Shown here: positions 24,901-39,900 of the stretch, in pieces
Numbering within the stretch: position 1 is the stretch's first letter
Layout: every line of letters begins with the position of its first letter
DNA from: Callorhinus ursinus
Taxonomy: Eukaryota; Chordata; Mammalia; Carnivora; Otariidae
Assembly: GCF_003265705.1 (NCBI RefSeq)
Contig: NW_020312966.1
Span: 24,870,896-24,934,895, forward strand
DNA: 64,000 nucleotides
Direction of reading: 5' to 3'
Position numbers and translations under genes: made by a program
The notes under the pieces: generated by a model
What the model was told of the DNA's origin: nothing
The model's database searches: none
The model's input: the letters and a program-made list of their open reading frames with translations, nothing else

Positions 24901-27900
24901 ATGTAACCCCTGACCGACTCTTTAGTTCTAACAAAGACCAAATTTCCCTAAGAGGACAAATTAGAAATTTATTCTCTAAGGGAACTCTCTATAATAACAA
25001 GGGAGGTATATGATTAGGAACATTCTTGCTTAAGTAAGTTTGGTCTCCATCCCATTAATAAACAATAGTTGAAGCAATAGAAATTGATATGGTTGAGCTA
25101 TAACACACATATGCCCTAAAGATTGAGGATGAACTACCTTAAGGGATAAGAATTTTTTCCAGTTTGTATATTAGCATATTTATTCTCTCTGATTCTACAA
25201 AATTACCTGGCTGACATGGAATTTGGGTCCATTGGAATGATGCAACTCAGACAAGTCCTATAAACTCAAGCCATTGCTGGCTGAGATTATTTCATAGCCT
25301 ACTGACAAGATGCTAGCAAATAGCCCTACTGAGGGAGTGACTACAGCTAGTCAGCTGTGGAAGCAGACATACGTAGGTGTGAGCCCTCAGTGCTTATTAC
25401 TGTGTGATTTACATGAATTCTTTTCCCTGGTCTTTTGCTTCCTCGCCCATACTATGTGGGTAATATCTCATTCACACGGGGCATGCCAGGCACATAAAAA
25501 TACTCAATAAATCCTAGCTATTTATAATTTCCTTTCTCTATTTCTGTATACATTATTTTCTTTAAAGATTGATTGATTGATTTTAGAGAGAGAGAGAGCA
25601 TGAGCAGGCGGGGCAGACAGAGTGGAAGAGAGAATCTCAAGCAGACTCTGCACTGATCACGGAGCCCCACACAGGGCTCCATCCCAGGACCCTGAGATCA
25701 TGACCTGAGCCAAAACCAAGAGTCAGATGCTTAACCAACTGCGCCACCCAGGCGTCCCTATTTCTGTATACATTCTTGATTTCAAAGTGCATATGACTCA
25801 GTTGACATTGTGCTTTCTGTATCAAATAATCCTTACATGTTTTGTATATAATTCACCTGTGGGCATTTTTAAGGAGGGTCTTGGAACTGAATAAAACAAG
25901 TGAATACATGTCCTCACTACTCTGGCACTCACCTTGTGTAGATATAATGGACAAGATTCTTTATAAGAATCAAGACAAGTGGATTATTCTTTGTTGATTT
26001 CGCCTCTCTACCCCACAGCCACTGCTTTGCTAAACTTCAGAGAATTCTGTTCCTACTGGATCCACGTTCTCCAGGGACTGCTAGCCCTATAGAGCACAAT
26101 GTAAACAGTGCCCCCTGGAGTTGTGCAAATGGCTGGGCTGCTTCCAGCAGTCACACTTAGAGTATCTTCAAAAAAGGCATCATAGTAAAAGCAAAAGATT
26201 TTGCCAGACAGATCTGGATTAAAATCCTAGGTAAGATTCCAAACCAGTGGTGAGATCTTGGCTGACAAGTATCTGACCCTCGGTTTTCTTAGTTATAAAA
26301 TAAGTACTACTGACTGGTGGGTTTTCATAAGGATTCATAATATATAAACATGTATTCAATAACAATAACCAAGGGGAGCAGGTAACCTGTATACAGTGTT
26401 TGCTATGGGCCAGGCACTATTCTGTGTACTTGACCTAAATTAATTTATTTCATCCTCTAATAATCCTATGAGGTAAGCATTGTCTTATCACTCCCATTTT
26501 ATAGGTGTGCAACAGGCCCAGAGAAGGTAAGTAATTTGTTTGAAGACAGTGGTCATGCTGTTATTAAAACCGAGCCTTCTGACTTTAGAATCTGTGCCCT
26601 GAATCATTGGGCTGTACTTCATAAATATAGGGGTTGCAAACATTAATATATCATTAGGTACATAATGATTACTTACATTATATGAATGAACTATATTGAT
26701 GCTGCTTCTGGGAGAGTTTTGGCCTGGTGGCCACGAACTCCAAAATGGTTGGAATCTTAAAAAACCCTGGAGAGCTTGGATACAGGAAAGAGATTTTTAA
26801 AATCCTACCTGGGAGCAATATCCAAGCCATTTATGAGTACTCCAGCCATACAAAAGGTTCCTGTTGAACTGGCAAGTATCAGGAAGATGGTAGTGCTAGA
26901 GAAGCTGAAACTCAGGTAGAGCAGGCACACGCTAAAGAAGGCAGGCAGAAGAAGTCCTGGGGAGTGATTCAGACAACACAGTTAGGGGCATCCCAAAGAC
27001 GGGGCAAAGGGCCTCAAGGAGCTTGAACATCCGGCTGTTCCTTACCCAGTGTGTTGAAGAGGTTCCGGATGGTAACTAAGCGGAGAATATTCCTGGACAG
27101 GAAGAAGTCTGACAGGTGACCGGCTAGGATACCAAAGCTCCAGGCAAACAAATAGGGGAGGGCTGACAGCAGCCCATTCTGGGAAGTAAATGTTAGTGTA
27201 AGGGTGAGTATGATAGGTAGACTCATCCCGACGCTAAAATTCAGTATCTAAAATTTGTATTGCCATACAAGCTACCATCAACGTGCAAACTCAGAATTCC
27301 CACTTGGGGCCACACCACCCAAAAGAAAGAGGAAAATAGTTTTGGGGTCAGGAAGAGTTGTCAGAGTCCATCTAGTTTTCTCTTCTTAGTGTCACGGGAC
27401 CTGAAAGTACTGGAGAATCGAGATCCGAAGACTATAGTCGGGAATGGGGAATGCCGGCCTTGGGCAAGATGGTAGAGCTAGTAATGACAGCAACTACAGA
27501 CATACATATGGTGCTGATTCTGAACCACTGCCCTTAATCCTTTCAACACATCCAGGGTCTCACAGAGGATAACACTGAATCAGAGAGCACTTGGCCCCAA
27601 GGCTGGGTTACTGGAGGTTGATTGATGAATGGCACTTTGGGCATTCCATTTCTATAGGAGTCTTTTCTGGTTAGTATGGCTTTGAACATAGGTTCAGGGA
27701 ACAGTCATTCTCCAAGTCAGATAAGAAATGAGAGTGCCCATCCTTTCAAAGCAAGACCCAGGACTCATTGCCTTATCCCAAGAGATAGGTTGGGTGTGAG
27801 CTGGGCAGGGTGGCAGGGAAGGATCCCAGTCTCTGTAGGCAACGACGGTGTTGAGCCTTAAATAATACTAATTGGGGTGATCATGCAGTGAATGGGAGGT

Positions 27901-30900
27901 AGGGAACCTCTGGGAACATGAGTGTATTCTATTGTGGGAGTGCCAGATATGTGCCTACACCCTTTGATCTGGGGAACGTTAACATAAGAATTGGAAACAG
28001 TCTCCAGGTACAGCTAAATGGTGTAGGGGTGAGCAAGAGCTAGGGTTAGAGTCATAAGAAACAAAGAAATGAGCAGAGTCCTTCATAAAGCTAAAAGGAG
28101 AACACAAGTCAACTTACCTCTTTTATGTTCACATGAAGCTTGGAGCTGATAAATGTTGGAGTGTACAAAACCATGATATTATTTGTCCAGTGAAAAGCAA
28201 AAGAACCGAAAGCAATGGCCCAGACGGGAAGAGACTTAATCATAGCTTTGATTGGCAGAGACTGTGTCCTTGAGCTGACCTGGGGAAAAAACCCATTAAC
28301 TGTTAGCACATTAGGACAAGCAGGAACATGGTTCCATTTGGCACAGAATCTGGAGGATACCACAGTGGAGCATCTGTGTTCTACCTGCTGGTTGAGGGAG
28401 GACAAGATGTATTCCTTCTCACTGATGCTTATACATGGGTGGTCCTTTGGGTCGTCATAGAACAGAGCAAACCAGAGAAGACTTAGGGCACAGCCACAAG
28501 CACCTATCAAAGCAGGATAGGTTAGAATTGAAATTGCTTCTGTCGGTAGTAAGTCTCTTTCCCAAATTGGCATTTGTCATTATCGGTCAGAGAACCTGGA
28601 CCTACTCTTCCTTCTTTAAAACTTGGCAACAAGGCTTACAGTTTTGATAGTCCTCTCTGTATCCACGGCTGTGCCTACAGAATGAATTTTGCAGAGAGGG
28701 CGGTAAGCCTCTGGCCTCTCCTGATCTAGGCTCTGTATCCCTCCACTCATCATAGTGGGACTCCCTGCTCTTAGGCCCTCATCTCTACAGTTTCCCAACG
28801 TGTTCCACCATGAGAATATGGTACAGCTGAACCCTCACAGGGCTTGACTGTCACCTAGCTTTAAGAGCTAGGTCTTGGCCATGCTCCCAAGATTCAGCCC
28901 AGGCCTGAGGTATTACACAAGTCCTCTGTGAGGAACCATCTGTTAGGACAGGGAGTATGTAGTACTCATCAGTCAGTCTTCCAGAAAGGCATTCATTCAT
29001 TTGACAGATATTGATTAAATGCACATTATGTACCATTCACTATTCTATGTACTGGGGATGCAGCAATGAATAAAACACAAAAATTTCTGTCTTCAGAGAG
29101 TTTACTTTCTAGTGGATGAGAAAAAGAGGATGAAAAGTAAATAAGTAAAGGGTATTAAATATCCGTGACAAGAGCTCTGGATAGAAGTTACGGGGGTGGG
29201 GGGAGTATCATGTTCAGTGAAGGCTGTGACATGGATATGGGGCAAGGACACTCCAGGCAGAGGGAGCAGAGAGTGCTGAAGGCCTAGGTCCTGAGGCCAG
29301 TGTGACTGGAGAGGAAGCAAGGGGAGGGTGGGGAAGGTTGAGGACGAGAGCTGATGGGATCAGACCATGTGGAAACCTGGAGCCACTGGAAGATCTTAGG
29401 CTTGTACAACATTCTTTAAGCAACATTAAAAGGATATTTCAACTGTATACTATTTCCATGTCATTCTATGACCTGAGAACCCAATCCCAAGGTGAAACAT
29501 AAGTGGACAGAAGTAAATATCTAATAAATACATGTGCAATGTGTACATTTCAATATATTATTTTAGTCGACTCAGAAACTCATATGGGCCTATTAGCTCT
29601 TTTTCAAAATGAGAATACTGATGTTCAGAAAGGTCCACATCCTTGCCCAGGGACACACAGTTAGTAAGTGGTAATTGACACTTAGCATGAATTATATTTT
29701 TAGGGCGGGAGTACAGTCCTCAAGGAGCAGCCTGGGGCAGAGCTTTGAAGAGACAAGAGTTAATGGCAAGAGAAGTGGATGAGTCTGCAAAAGACTGAGA
29801 CAGAGTGGCCAGGAGAACAAAGGCCAATGCAGAGAGTTAGGCAGGGGCACCATTGGTGATGGATGTGATTGAGAGCTCAGGTCAAATGTGGACTGGAGAA
29901 CTTCCACTTGATTTTTGGGCATGGAGGTTTGGCCATCTCTAACATCTGTGAGGCCTGGGGCAAGACTATACATGGAAATTCACATGAATGTTTAAGTTCT
30001 GGATTTATTAAGAAACTCAAATAAGGTATGTCTTCTCATCCGAAGTTGACAAAAATGTAACTTCAAAATGATCTGGAGAGAGACTTCTGGTTTCTGATCC
30101 AGCATGTAAGGAACTTGGTAGTCATCCCTCCCATCCTCATTACAAGAAAAATGTTGCACAAAATAAAAATCAACTCTTCTTTGATCCATCAGAATATTGA
30201 GGTCATAGGGCAAATTACTGTACCCCAAATTGGAGAGACAGATAAGGGATACAGAGAATTGCAACTTCCTGGAACAGAAGCCCAGAAGCAGAAAACTACA
30301 TGGGAACCAGTACCAGGGTAAGAAAACCTGGCAATTGATTAATCGCAGTAGGCCGTGTGGACAAGTTTGAGAGGTAAAAAAATCTGGGGTAATCCTGGAG
30401 GGACCCTCATACTTTTGTGAGTTTTACCTTCAGGAGACCTAACCAGGTTCTCACAGTGAAGATGAGACAAAAATTCCTACATCCTTTCAGCAGGGGAAAG
30501 GAAAAGTAGCAGTTTTGAATTATGTCTAGAGCATCCTGTTCTTAACAAAGCCTGCTGTCAAGGGAAACTTCTACCAGAGTCTAACCTGCTTAAGTAAAAG
30601 GAAATACCCAACTGCAACCCCCTACGGCCTTCCTGTCTTACTTAATGGGGGGAACACTGGGAAGGACTTCTGAAGGTGAAGCCCAGAGGCACAGGCTCAC
30701 TGAAAGGCTGAGACTAATCATATGACTATAGAACACTATCTCCCCCCCACACACCTTACCACCGCATCAGTAGTTTCCCTGTATATAAATGGGAGTACAA
30801 ATGGAAAAACTGCATGTGTCAAACTTTATTTAAGAAGACTATAAAAACACAAAAACAGGGGAAATTGTAGCCTCTGAAACTTAGAGCTGTAGCAAACAGT

Positions 30901-33900
30901 AAGCAATGTCTAACCCCTAGCCAAGCCAGATAAATATAAAACCTCACATTGAAAGACTATTTCCATTCCTCTTATCTAGTACATCTTGTTGAGCTTGCAA
31001 CAACAACAAAAAATCACACGGCATACTAAAAGACAAAAAATATAGTTTGAAGACAGCAAGCATTGGAACCGATTCAGAAATGGCAGAGATGTTGGAATTA
31101 TCAAATCAAGAATTTAAAACTGTGATTATATTGCTAAGAGCTCTTATGGAAAAAATGGACAACATACAAGAATATATGATTCATGTAAGTAGGCAGAAAC
31201 TCTAATAAGAAAATCAACAGGAAATGCTAGATCAAAAACACTAACCTAGAAATGAAGAATGCCTTTAATGGGCTCATCAATAGACTAGGCGTGGCCAAGG
31301 AAGGAATCATCGAGCTTGAAGAAATGTCTGTAGAAATTTCCAAAACTGAATTGCAAAGAAAAAATAAAAATGACAGGTATCCAAGAATTGTGGGACAATT
31401 ACAAAAGGTGTAATATATACATATGGCACTATCAGAAGGAGAAGAACGAGAATGGGACAGGAGAAATATTTGAAGGAATAATTAGTCTTCCAAAATTAAT
31501 GATAGACGCCAAACCGCAGAGACAGGAAGCTCAAGAGAACATACAAAAAAATACATGCTGAGGCATATTATATTCAAACTAGAGAAAATCTAAGACAAAG
31601 AAAGTTTTTTAAAGAAACCCAAGGCAGAATGAGGTTTAAACTTAGAATTCTTTGATTCCATTGGTCACAAATCCCTGGTCACTGTGGTCCGAGGCTTGAC
31701 CTCCTGTTCCTACTCAGATCCGTTTCCATGCTAAAAGAAGTTTTAATTGGTTATGTGTAGAAATTCTTGCCTTCCCCATCATACTCCATTTACATCTCCT
31801 GCAAGCAGTTTTGCCTGCCCTTCGTTGGCCAAGTCTAAATTCAGTGGATGTGCAGAAGAGTCCTTCCGTGTCTGAAAAGCCCTGGTGGTTTTTAAGCAAA
31901 CAATTCTGGGAGTGATGACTAGGAGTGATGGCCGTGGGCTCTGAAGAGTATATAATCTTGACCCCACAGACTCTACGAAGAGGGCCTAGTTGGAGGAGGG
32001 CCAAGAATGGGCTCAGTGCGGAATCAGGGCAGCTCTGATGGAAGCTGTAAATGATCTTGTCAAGAGGTGTCTCAATGATAGGACACCTGGGTGGCTCAGT
32101 CGGTTGAACGTCTGCCTTCGGCTCAGGTCGTGATCCCGGGGTCCTGGGATCGAGTCCCGCGTCAGACTCCTTGGTCAGTGGGGAGCCTGCTTCTCCCTCT
32201 GCTTGCCGCTCCCCTCCCCCGACTTGTGCTCTCTCTCACACACACAAGTAAATAAATAAAAGTCTTTAAAAAAAAAAGAGGTGTCTCGATGGCAGAATGG
32301 GTCAGACACGAGTCAGATAGGAGTTGAGGAGAAGTCTGAGAGGTTGGGGCAGTGGGTACAGACAGGTTGAGCAATAATTTCCACTGTTCAAAGGGAGGTG
32401 ACGTGAGAGAGAAGGCAGGGGAAAGGGAGCCATTTTAGAGAATTGAGGAGACTAGAGAGGTTTTGAGAAGTTTAAAATAGTCTTCGTGGAGGGAAACGGC
32501 AGGCTGGACGGCCGTTGTAAGCACAAATGTGAGTTTGTGATCTGATTTGCTCTTTTGGGAGCTTTTCTCCAGCAATTAGAAGCAGCTCAAAGGCAGATGT
32601 TATTTTGTTCTTTAAAGCAGTGTGGATTTAGATTTATTTAACTTCATTGAGAAGAACCTTCAAATAGAACAAAACCTCTTGGTTTTAGTCTTGCCTCTGC
32701 CACGAACTGGAGCTGACCATTTGGCCTCTGTGGGCATGACACGATGCCTCATGGTAAAGACTTGTGGAGGCAGATGCCTGAATCCCTACCTTGCTACCCT
32801 CTAAGTCTTTCCCCCCATTCCGGGGGCCTCCAAATGAGGCAATTCGTGGGAAAGCTGCTGACGCAGGACAACGCATAGTGCCTCTCTCTGAGCTTCATGG
32901 AGCCACCCATGAGAACTGTAAATGACCTATGTTGCCATACACATGTATATGACATTGGAATAGGAATACACCATGAGTGTAGGAGGTCATCCAACCTTTG
33001 ATCAGGTGGGCAGCGTTAATTATTGAGCTTGTCTTTCATGGAGCGCAAACCTCACCTCTCTATAATTTCTGCTCATTAGTTTTAATTTTGTAATACAGGG
33101 CAGGTGTGAATTTCTCTTTTATTCATGCTCTCTCAAGTTTTCTTTTCCCCAGGCTAGGCAGTCCCAGTATTTTTTGGCCCCTTTCCTGGTGCAGGGCTTG
33201 GGTACTGTCACTATACTGATCATTGCTTACTACTGATGACTAATTTACTGATGAAGAGCAATGGCATTTGGAGGACGGAAGGCATGTGTTCATATTATGG
33301 CTTTGCCATTTGCTCACAGTGTGCATTGGATGTCTTCCACTCATCCCTCTAGACCCACTCTTCACCCTTCGATGTCCTGCATTGGTCACAGATGGCTGGC
33401 TTGAATGAACATCAGCAGGCCCCTGGGTAGACTGCTTTCTAGATTGATTTGGCAAGCAGCCCAAGAAGAAGGTAAAGAAGAGAGAGTTGAGTGGGATTGG
33501 GGTGTCTTCCCCTATCTATCTCCTTCCTAGCATTGCTTCAGTCTGTATGCTCCTTTTTATGAACAATAGTGGGTCATCCCTTTCCCCAAGGGTTTCATAT
33601 AAGGGGTGTGGATCTCTAGTACCTGCATTATAGAATTGCAGAGGTAATGTACAATAACACATGTATAGTTCTGCTTGTAATGTGAAATTAATGAATGTTG
33701 ACTTCTCGCTTTCCTTCAATGAGATTCATGATTTTAAATATCATTAGCATTATATAAATTATTACCTTATAGTCAGTTTTTATTTTTAATTTTTTTTCAA
33801 TTCTGAAGAACAACTGGGATGTTATAGACAGAGACTTACCAAAAATGTAGAAGGCCATGGGCCAGCCCAGGGATTGGCAGATGAATCCAGTCACAAGCAG

Positions 33901-36900
33901 AACAATGAAGGATCCCAGCAGAATTCCTAATCAGGGGGCACAAAGAAACCCCTAAGGAGCACAGGCATCTGAGAATAGAGATAATGTAGCCTCACGGTAG
34001 CAATAAACAAGTTCCAGTGAAATACATTTGTAAGGATAACACTGAGCAGAAGAAAAGAATAAAATCTTCGCTTTTCTCTTTTTTTCCTGTTGTTTGAGAT
34101 AAAGGAGACTTTTCTTCATTCTAGACAGTTTCCACATCTTTAAAGCGAAGATGCTGGAGCAGATGGTTTCCAAAGCCCTGGACACTTCAAAACACACATC
34201 TTTTACAGGTCTAGGAAGAACGTGCTAGAATAAGATGATAGCGGGATTCAAACATTCTAGGCCCTACGTCATTACCTGATAGACTCAGGGAGGTGAGTCG
34301 GCCTCGTTCCAAGGGAGGAGCCCACTTGGCCCACATGACGTGTTGAGCTATGAATACCGATCCCTGAAATCAGAAGGATTGGGACATCTGATCTCTGATA
34401 CTTTCTGTGAATTTAAACCCTGTTCAGTTTTTGCATTATCTTAATACCTGGGCTGCTCCCTGGACTACTCGGCATGCCAGGAGGAAAGCTTCTCCACCTT
34501 CAGCTGCCATTGGCATTAACAGGCTAAGTAGAGAGCTGAGGCATAATGCAGAGCCGATCATTTTCTTGATGGAGTATTTTTCAGACAAGTATCCGACAGG
34601 AATTTGGGTGATAAGTACACCATAGAAGACGGAACTGAAGATGATACCCTGGATTTTAGGACTCCAGTTATACACGGGGTTCTGAAAGAAACAAGGAGAC
34701 ACATGGAGCCACTCTGCATCCTGTGAGTTACTGTGATGTTTAGGGATGCAGGAGACCTGGTCTGCCCACCCACTCAGTGTAAAGGAGCTCCCCTCTGCCT
34801 CATTCTCTATCATGGGATCCTTGCTGTTCCTTTGGAACGTCTTTTCCTGTGTGTACTGACATGTAACCATGGTATCGTCAACTATAATGTAAAGGTCTTG
34901 CAAGTCAAGGGCACCCTCTGTAGCCCCAGGACAGCATGGGCACTTAATACTTGCTTCTTGAACATTGCTACACTGCGTGTCAGCCCTTCCGTAGAGTACT
35001 ACACCCACCACAGTCATGAATGTCCTCTTGCCTTTTCTCTTCCTCTGACTCCGCCATTAAGTTAACCTCATTCACAAAACAACATTCCCCCACATCCAGA
35101 CTACTCCCAGAGAGAAAAAAATAGTGATTGATCAAATCACAAAGAGAACGTCTCAGGCTGAACTGGAAATAATTGGATGAGACAGTGAAGGAAGAAGGCC
35201 ATTTCTCTCTCTCTCTTTTTTTTTTTTTTTGGCTTGGTTTCTCTTCTTTTCTAAAATGTTCTAAATGTCTTGTTTTTCCATAATCCTTCCCTGCGTTCTG
35301 TCAACTTACTTGTCTTCATTTGTCTACTGGCAGAGCATAGTGTTGCCTGGCCATCTTGGCTTTGAGCTTCTGTATGTTCTTCTCTGCGGTGCTCCTTCCT
35401 TAACTGTAATTGCTTCAACTAGCTTTTAGGTTCCTTTTGTAATTTCAGGTTACAATTTAGATCTGCTCTATGGAAACAGTTTTCTGGTGAGTCTTCACAT
35501 TTGGGAATAATTACATGCTATATTCTCTCATTTTTTTCATCTAGTACCTTTGTATGTCAGCAAAGAGAAGCCCTTTTCTGTGACTCACATTTGAAGATCA
35601 GTTTCCCTGGATTACAGTGGGAGGTTCTATAGGGCCTCCACAGCTCGAGCTCCCTCCTTTTTTGCTGATTCAGTATATGGCTCCTGTGAGTAGCCATTTC
35701 TCTAGAACATGGAGTTCTCAATATTGAAACCAAAGCAATGAAATACTACAAATATTTAAAGAATATAATCCAAGAGACAATTTGGATAAAAAGAGTTTAA
35801 AAGATTTTTGAGGTACAAGTGACACAGGAAACTTCATATTTAATCTTTGGTATAAAGTGTACAAGTTGATAAATTTTTAATTATGTGTATACTCATGAAA
35901 GTATATGTATATATATATATATATATATATACATATATAATTATGTGTATACTCATGAAAGTATACCATAATCAAGGCAGTGAATGCATTCTCCACCTCC
36001 AGAAGTTTCCTTACTTCTTTTGTAATTCCTCCCTCCTGCTTTTCTCCCACCACTGATCTGCCTGTCACTATGATATAGTTTTCACTTTCTGAAGTTTTAT
36101 ATAAATGGAGTCATACACTATATATATAGTTTATTCTACTCAGCATACTTATTTTGAATTTCATCCATGTTGTTCTGTGTGTCACTAGTTCATTTCTTTT
36201 TAGTGCTAAGTAGTACTCTGTTTTATGGATGTACCATAGTTGGTGCATTCATCCATCTACTGATGAACATGTTTATTGGTTTCAGCTCAGGTCTGATCTC
36301 AGGGTTGTGGGATCAAGTCCCTCATGGGGCTCCGCACTCAGCACAGTCTACTTGAGTTTCTCTCTCGCCTCTTCTTCTGCCCCTCCCCACCCTGCTCTAT
36401 CTCTGAAACAAATAAGAATCTTAAAAATAAATGAATAAAAATAAAGTGATTATTGAGGGGTGCCTGGGTGGCTCATTTGGTTAAGTGTCCGGCTCTTGAT
36501 TTAGGCTCAGGTCATGATGTTAGGGTCATGATTTCAGGGTCATGAGATTGAGCTTTGCGTTGGGTTCCATGCTGGGTATGGAGCCTGCTTAAGATTCTCT
36601 CTCTTCCTCTCCCTTTGCCCCTCCCCCCACCTGCTCACAGGCTTTCACTCTAAAATAAGTAAATAAATAATAAATACAGTGATTATAGATATATTGGATT
36701 AAAATCTGCCATCTTTTAACATTTCTTTTATGGCAGGCCTACTGTAGCAATATATTACCTCAGTTTTTATTTGCCTGAAATAGTCTTTAACCTCTTTCAC
36801 TTTTAAGGTAATTTCATTGGATATAGAATTCTAACTTGGCAGATTCTTTTGCCTTCAACACTTGAAAGATTGTTTTGCCTCTCTTCTTAATTGAATCGTT

Positions 36901-39900
36901 TCTGATAAGAAGTCTTTTGTAATTTTTATCCTTGTTCCTCTGTAAGTAAGATATTTTTCCCTCTGGCTTCATTCAGGATGTTCTCATTGTCTTGGTTTTC
37001 TGCAATTTAAATATGTATGTCTAGTTGGTTTTTCTCGTTGTTAATTATTTATCTTTTTAGTATCCTGTGTGGTGTTCTCTGAGCTTCTTGGACTTGTGGT
37101 TTGGTGTCCACCAGTAATTTTGGAAAGTTCTCAACCATTAATTTTTCAGATATTACTTCTTGCCACTCTCTCTTTCTTTTCTTTCTAGTATTCTAGCCAT
37201 TTATATGTTATGTTTTTTTTTTTTTAAGGTTTATTTGAGAGAGAGAGCAGGGGAAGGGGAAGGGGAGAGGGGGAGAATCTTGAGCACACTCCCCACTGAG
37301 TGTGGAGCCTGGCGTCGGGCCAAATCTCACAATCAGGAGATCATGACCTGAGCCGAAAGCAAGAGTCTGACACAACAAACTGAGCCACCCGGGCACCCCG
37401 ATACCTTTGATATTATCCACAATTCCGGGATATTCTGTTAAGCTTCCCTCCCAACCCCTCCTTTCTCTTTCATTTCCGCTTGAGAAGTTTCTATTGACCC
37501 ATACTGAAGTTCATTGATTCTTCCCTCAGCTATGTTGAGACTACTTATGAGCTTGTCAAGCACTCTTTATTTATGTTACAGTTACCTGGATTTCTGTTTC
37601 TTTTTTATTCATTCTCATAATTTCCATCTCTACTGACATTACCCATCTGGTGTTATGTGTTGCCAACTTTTTCCATTAGAGACTTAACAAATTAATTATA
37701 GCTATTTTAAATTCCCTGTATGGGAATTCCTACATATGTGTCATATCTAAGCCTGGTTCTGATGATTATGTTAAAAAAAATTAAGATGCAGTACATTGCA
37801 TATAAAGTGTTATTTTTAATGTAAAAAAGGTGAAAATAAGAAAGTATGTTCATGTTTACCTGTGCATTCATAACAGAACATAGGAAGAGTAGAGTGAAAA
37901 AAATATTCTTCCCATTCATTTCCATTTTTTCCCTGTTCTACATCTTCTGACAGGTAGCAAAACTCACTACCTTCCAGAAATGAAATTAGTGAAGCATGTA
38001 AATATACTGCATATTCAAAAACTTTTAAAGAAACAATGTGTCTTTACTTCTGCTCTGGTTTGAAATGCTTTCTCTTTTTCCTCTTATCCAAACTTCTCAA
38101 TTCTAGAGACCCTAATGCTCAGTTTTTATTCTTCTTCACATAGAAGGATTCATATAACAAAGCCCTTCACAAATATTAAGGTGTGCTGTAATCATGGGAC
38201 ATGTTTAGTTAGGTTACTACTAGCAAGATAGATGAAGACTTGAACTTCTTTTTCTAATGATTACTGTCACATCAATTATGATAACATTCAATCTCTACAC
38301 AAATCAATGAGCAAGATAGGATTTTAAACATGTGACTATGGATAATATTTTTCATATACCTTTATGTGATCCAGGTGCTCCTCTGTGGAGGTGTTGGGTG
38401 AACCAAGAGCATCTGTGCTGTTCACCATGGCTACCATTGTGAGGCTCAGACACATGCGCTGTGCCATTATTACAACGTTACAGAAATGCAAGAGGAGAGA
38501 TAATCCATAGCGGAAGGAACAAAAACTTGGAACTAAGAAGTAAAACAGAAAGTGTCCATTATTAACACAGCTGAGATAAAACCATACAGCAACTTTAGGA
38601 AGGGAACTCAGAAATTTGGAACCATATATATATACCTGACCTACAGTTATATATATATACAACCATATATATATTGAATCAATTATATCATATATATATA
38701 CATACATATATATATATATATACCTGACATATAGTATTATGTTATGGAATCCTAGATATTAATTTAAATTTTTTATTATTAAATTAAATTTAAAAATTTT
38801 ATTGTACTTAATGGCCTTTAAGAAATTATGATACAATAAGAAGCTATGTGATTGATATAATAGTCCCATACCTCCCTATAATATAATCCCAACAAGAATA
38901 TCTCAGAAAATTAAACCAGTCCTCCAGATACTTTGTCTCATGCCTGTTTTAATGGGAGGACTTACAAATACTCTGGGTTAGTCTTGGAAGTAAGTCCCCT
39001 TAATAACAGCAAAGACTTTCTCTGAAGGAAACTGTTTAATTCTCTAAATTTGTATCAATAGTCTATGAATAGTCATATAAACACATTGCAGAGAAAAATT
39101 GCATTTAAAAAAATGTAATGTACTTATTGAAGTAGTTTCAAACTAGAATAATCAGTGTAGTGTTGGTATAAGGCCAAACAAATTCATCAATGGAAGAGAG
39201 TAGGGGGTCCAGAAACAGATGCATAGACATGGTCAAATGCTTTTGAATAAATGCACTAGATGCAATATAACAGAGGAAAATAAAGTCTTTTTCAACAAAT
39301 GGCATTTTCCCAAGAGAAATAGCAACATAGGTCTACAAAAAGACTTGTACCAAAATGTTTATAGCAGCTCTATTCAAAATAGCTGAGTGTTTGGAATGGA
39401 TGAACATACCATGTTATATTAATACAATGGACATTACTCAAAAATAAAAAGGAAGGAAGTACACACTCAGCAATCTAGATGAATGTCAACAAAAATATGC
39501 TCAGCTTAAGAAGCTAGACACCAAAAAAGTGAATACTAGAGAGATCTAATTTTATGAATTTAAAAATAGGCAAAATTAATTTGTGTGGTAGATATTATAA
39601 CAGCAATTTCCTCAAGGCAAGAGAACCAGAAAGAACCTAATGGGAATTTAATGTAATGTTCTAAGATTCTTGCTCACAACTCTATGCATTTGTCAGAACT
39701 CACCTACAGGTACACCTTGTGACTTTATTGTATATAATTAATACTTCAATAAATCCGAAAAACATTGAGAAACTATGATCATGGATCAGATTGGCATAGA
39801 TCCAAAAGCACATTTGTTGGCCAGCCCCAAAGAAGAGAAGAGAGAACCTACATTGTTACAGCCCAGTGGAGGGTAATTTGGTGTCTCTTTAGTTACATTT

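Larger units (their letters stand above)
17800..26808 (-). other. SLC17A1 9.0-kb intron
   Basis: Dominated by antisense LINE-1 (about 19.1-24.15 kb) and CAN-SINEs. 17800-18950 and 24260-25530 show no gene and no repeat I can name. Two MIR fragments in opposite orientation lie just before the exon at 26809-26956. Confidence 0.7.
28504..33839 (-). other. SLC17A1 intron (5.3 kb)
   Basis: Holds an antisense L2 remnant, a MIR fragment, a LINE-1/HAL1 ORF1 remnant and one CAN-SINE. 31650-32060 and 32470-33780 have no gene or clear repeat. Confidence 0.7.
34682..38359 (-). other. SLC17A1 intron (3.7 kb)
   Basis: Holds antisense LINE-1 pieces, three CAN-SINE copies and an AT microsatellite with flanking 27-bp direct repeats. 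34700-35790 shows no gene. Confidence 0.7.
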
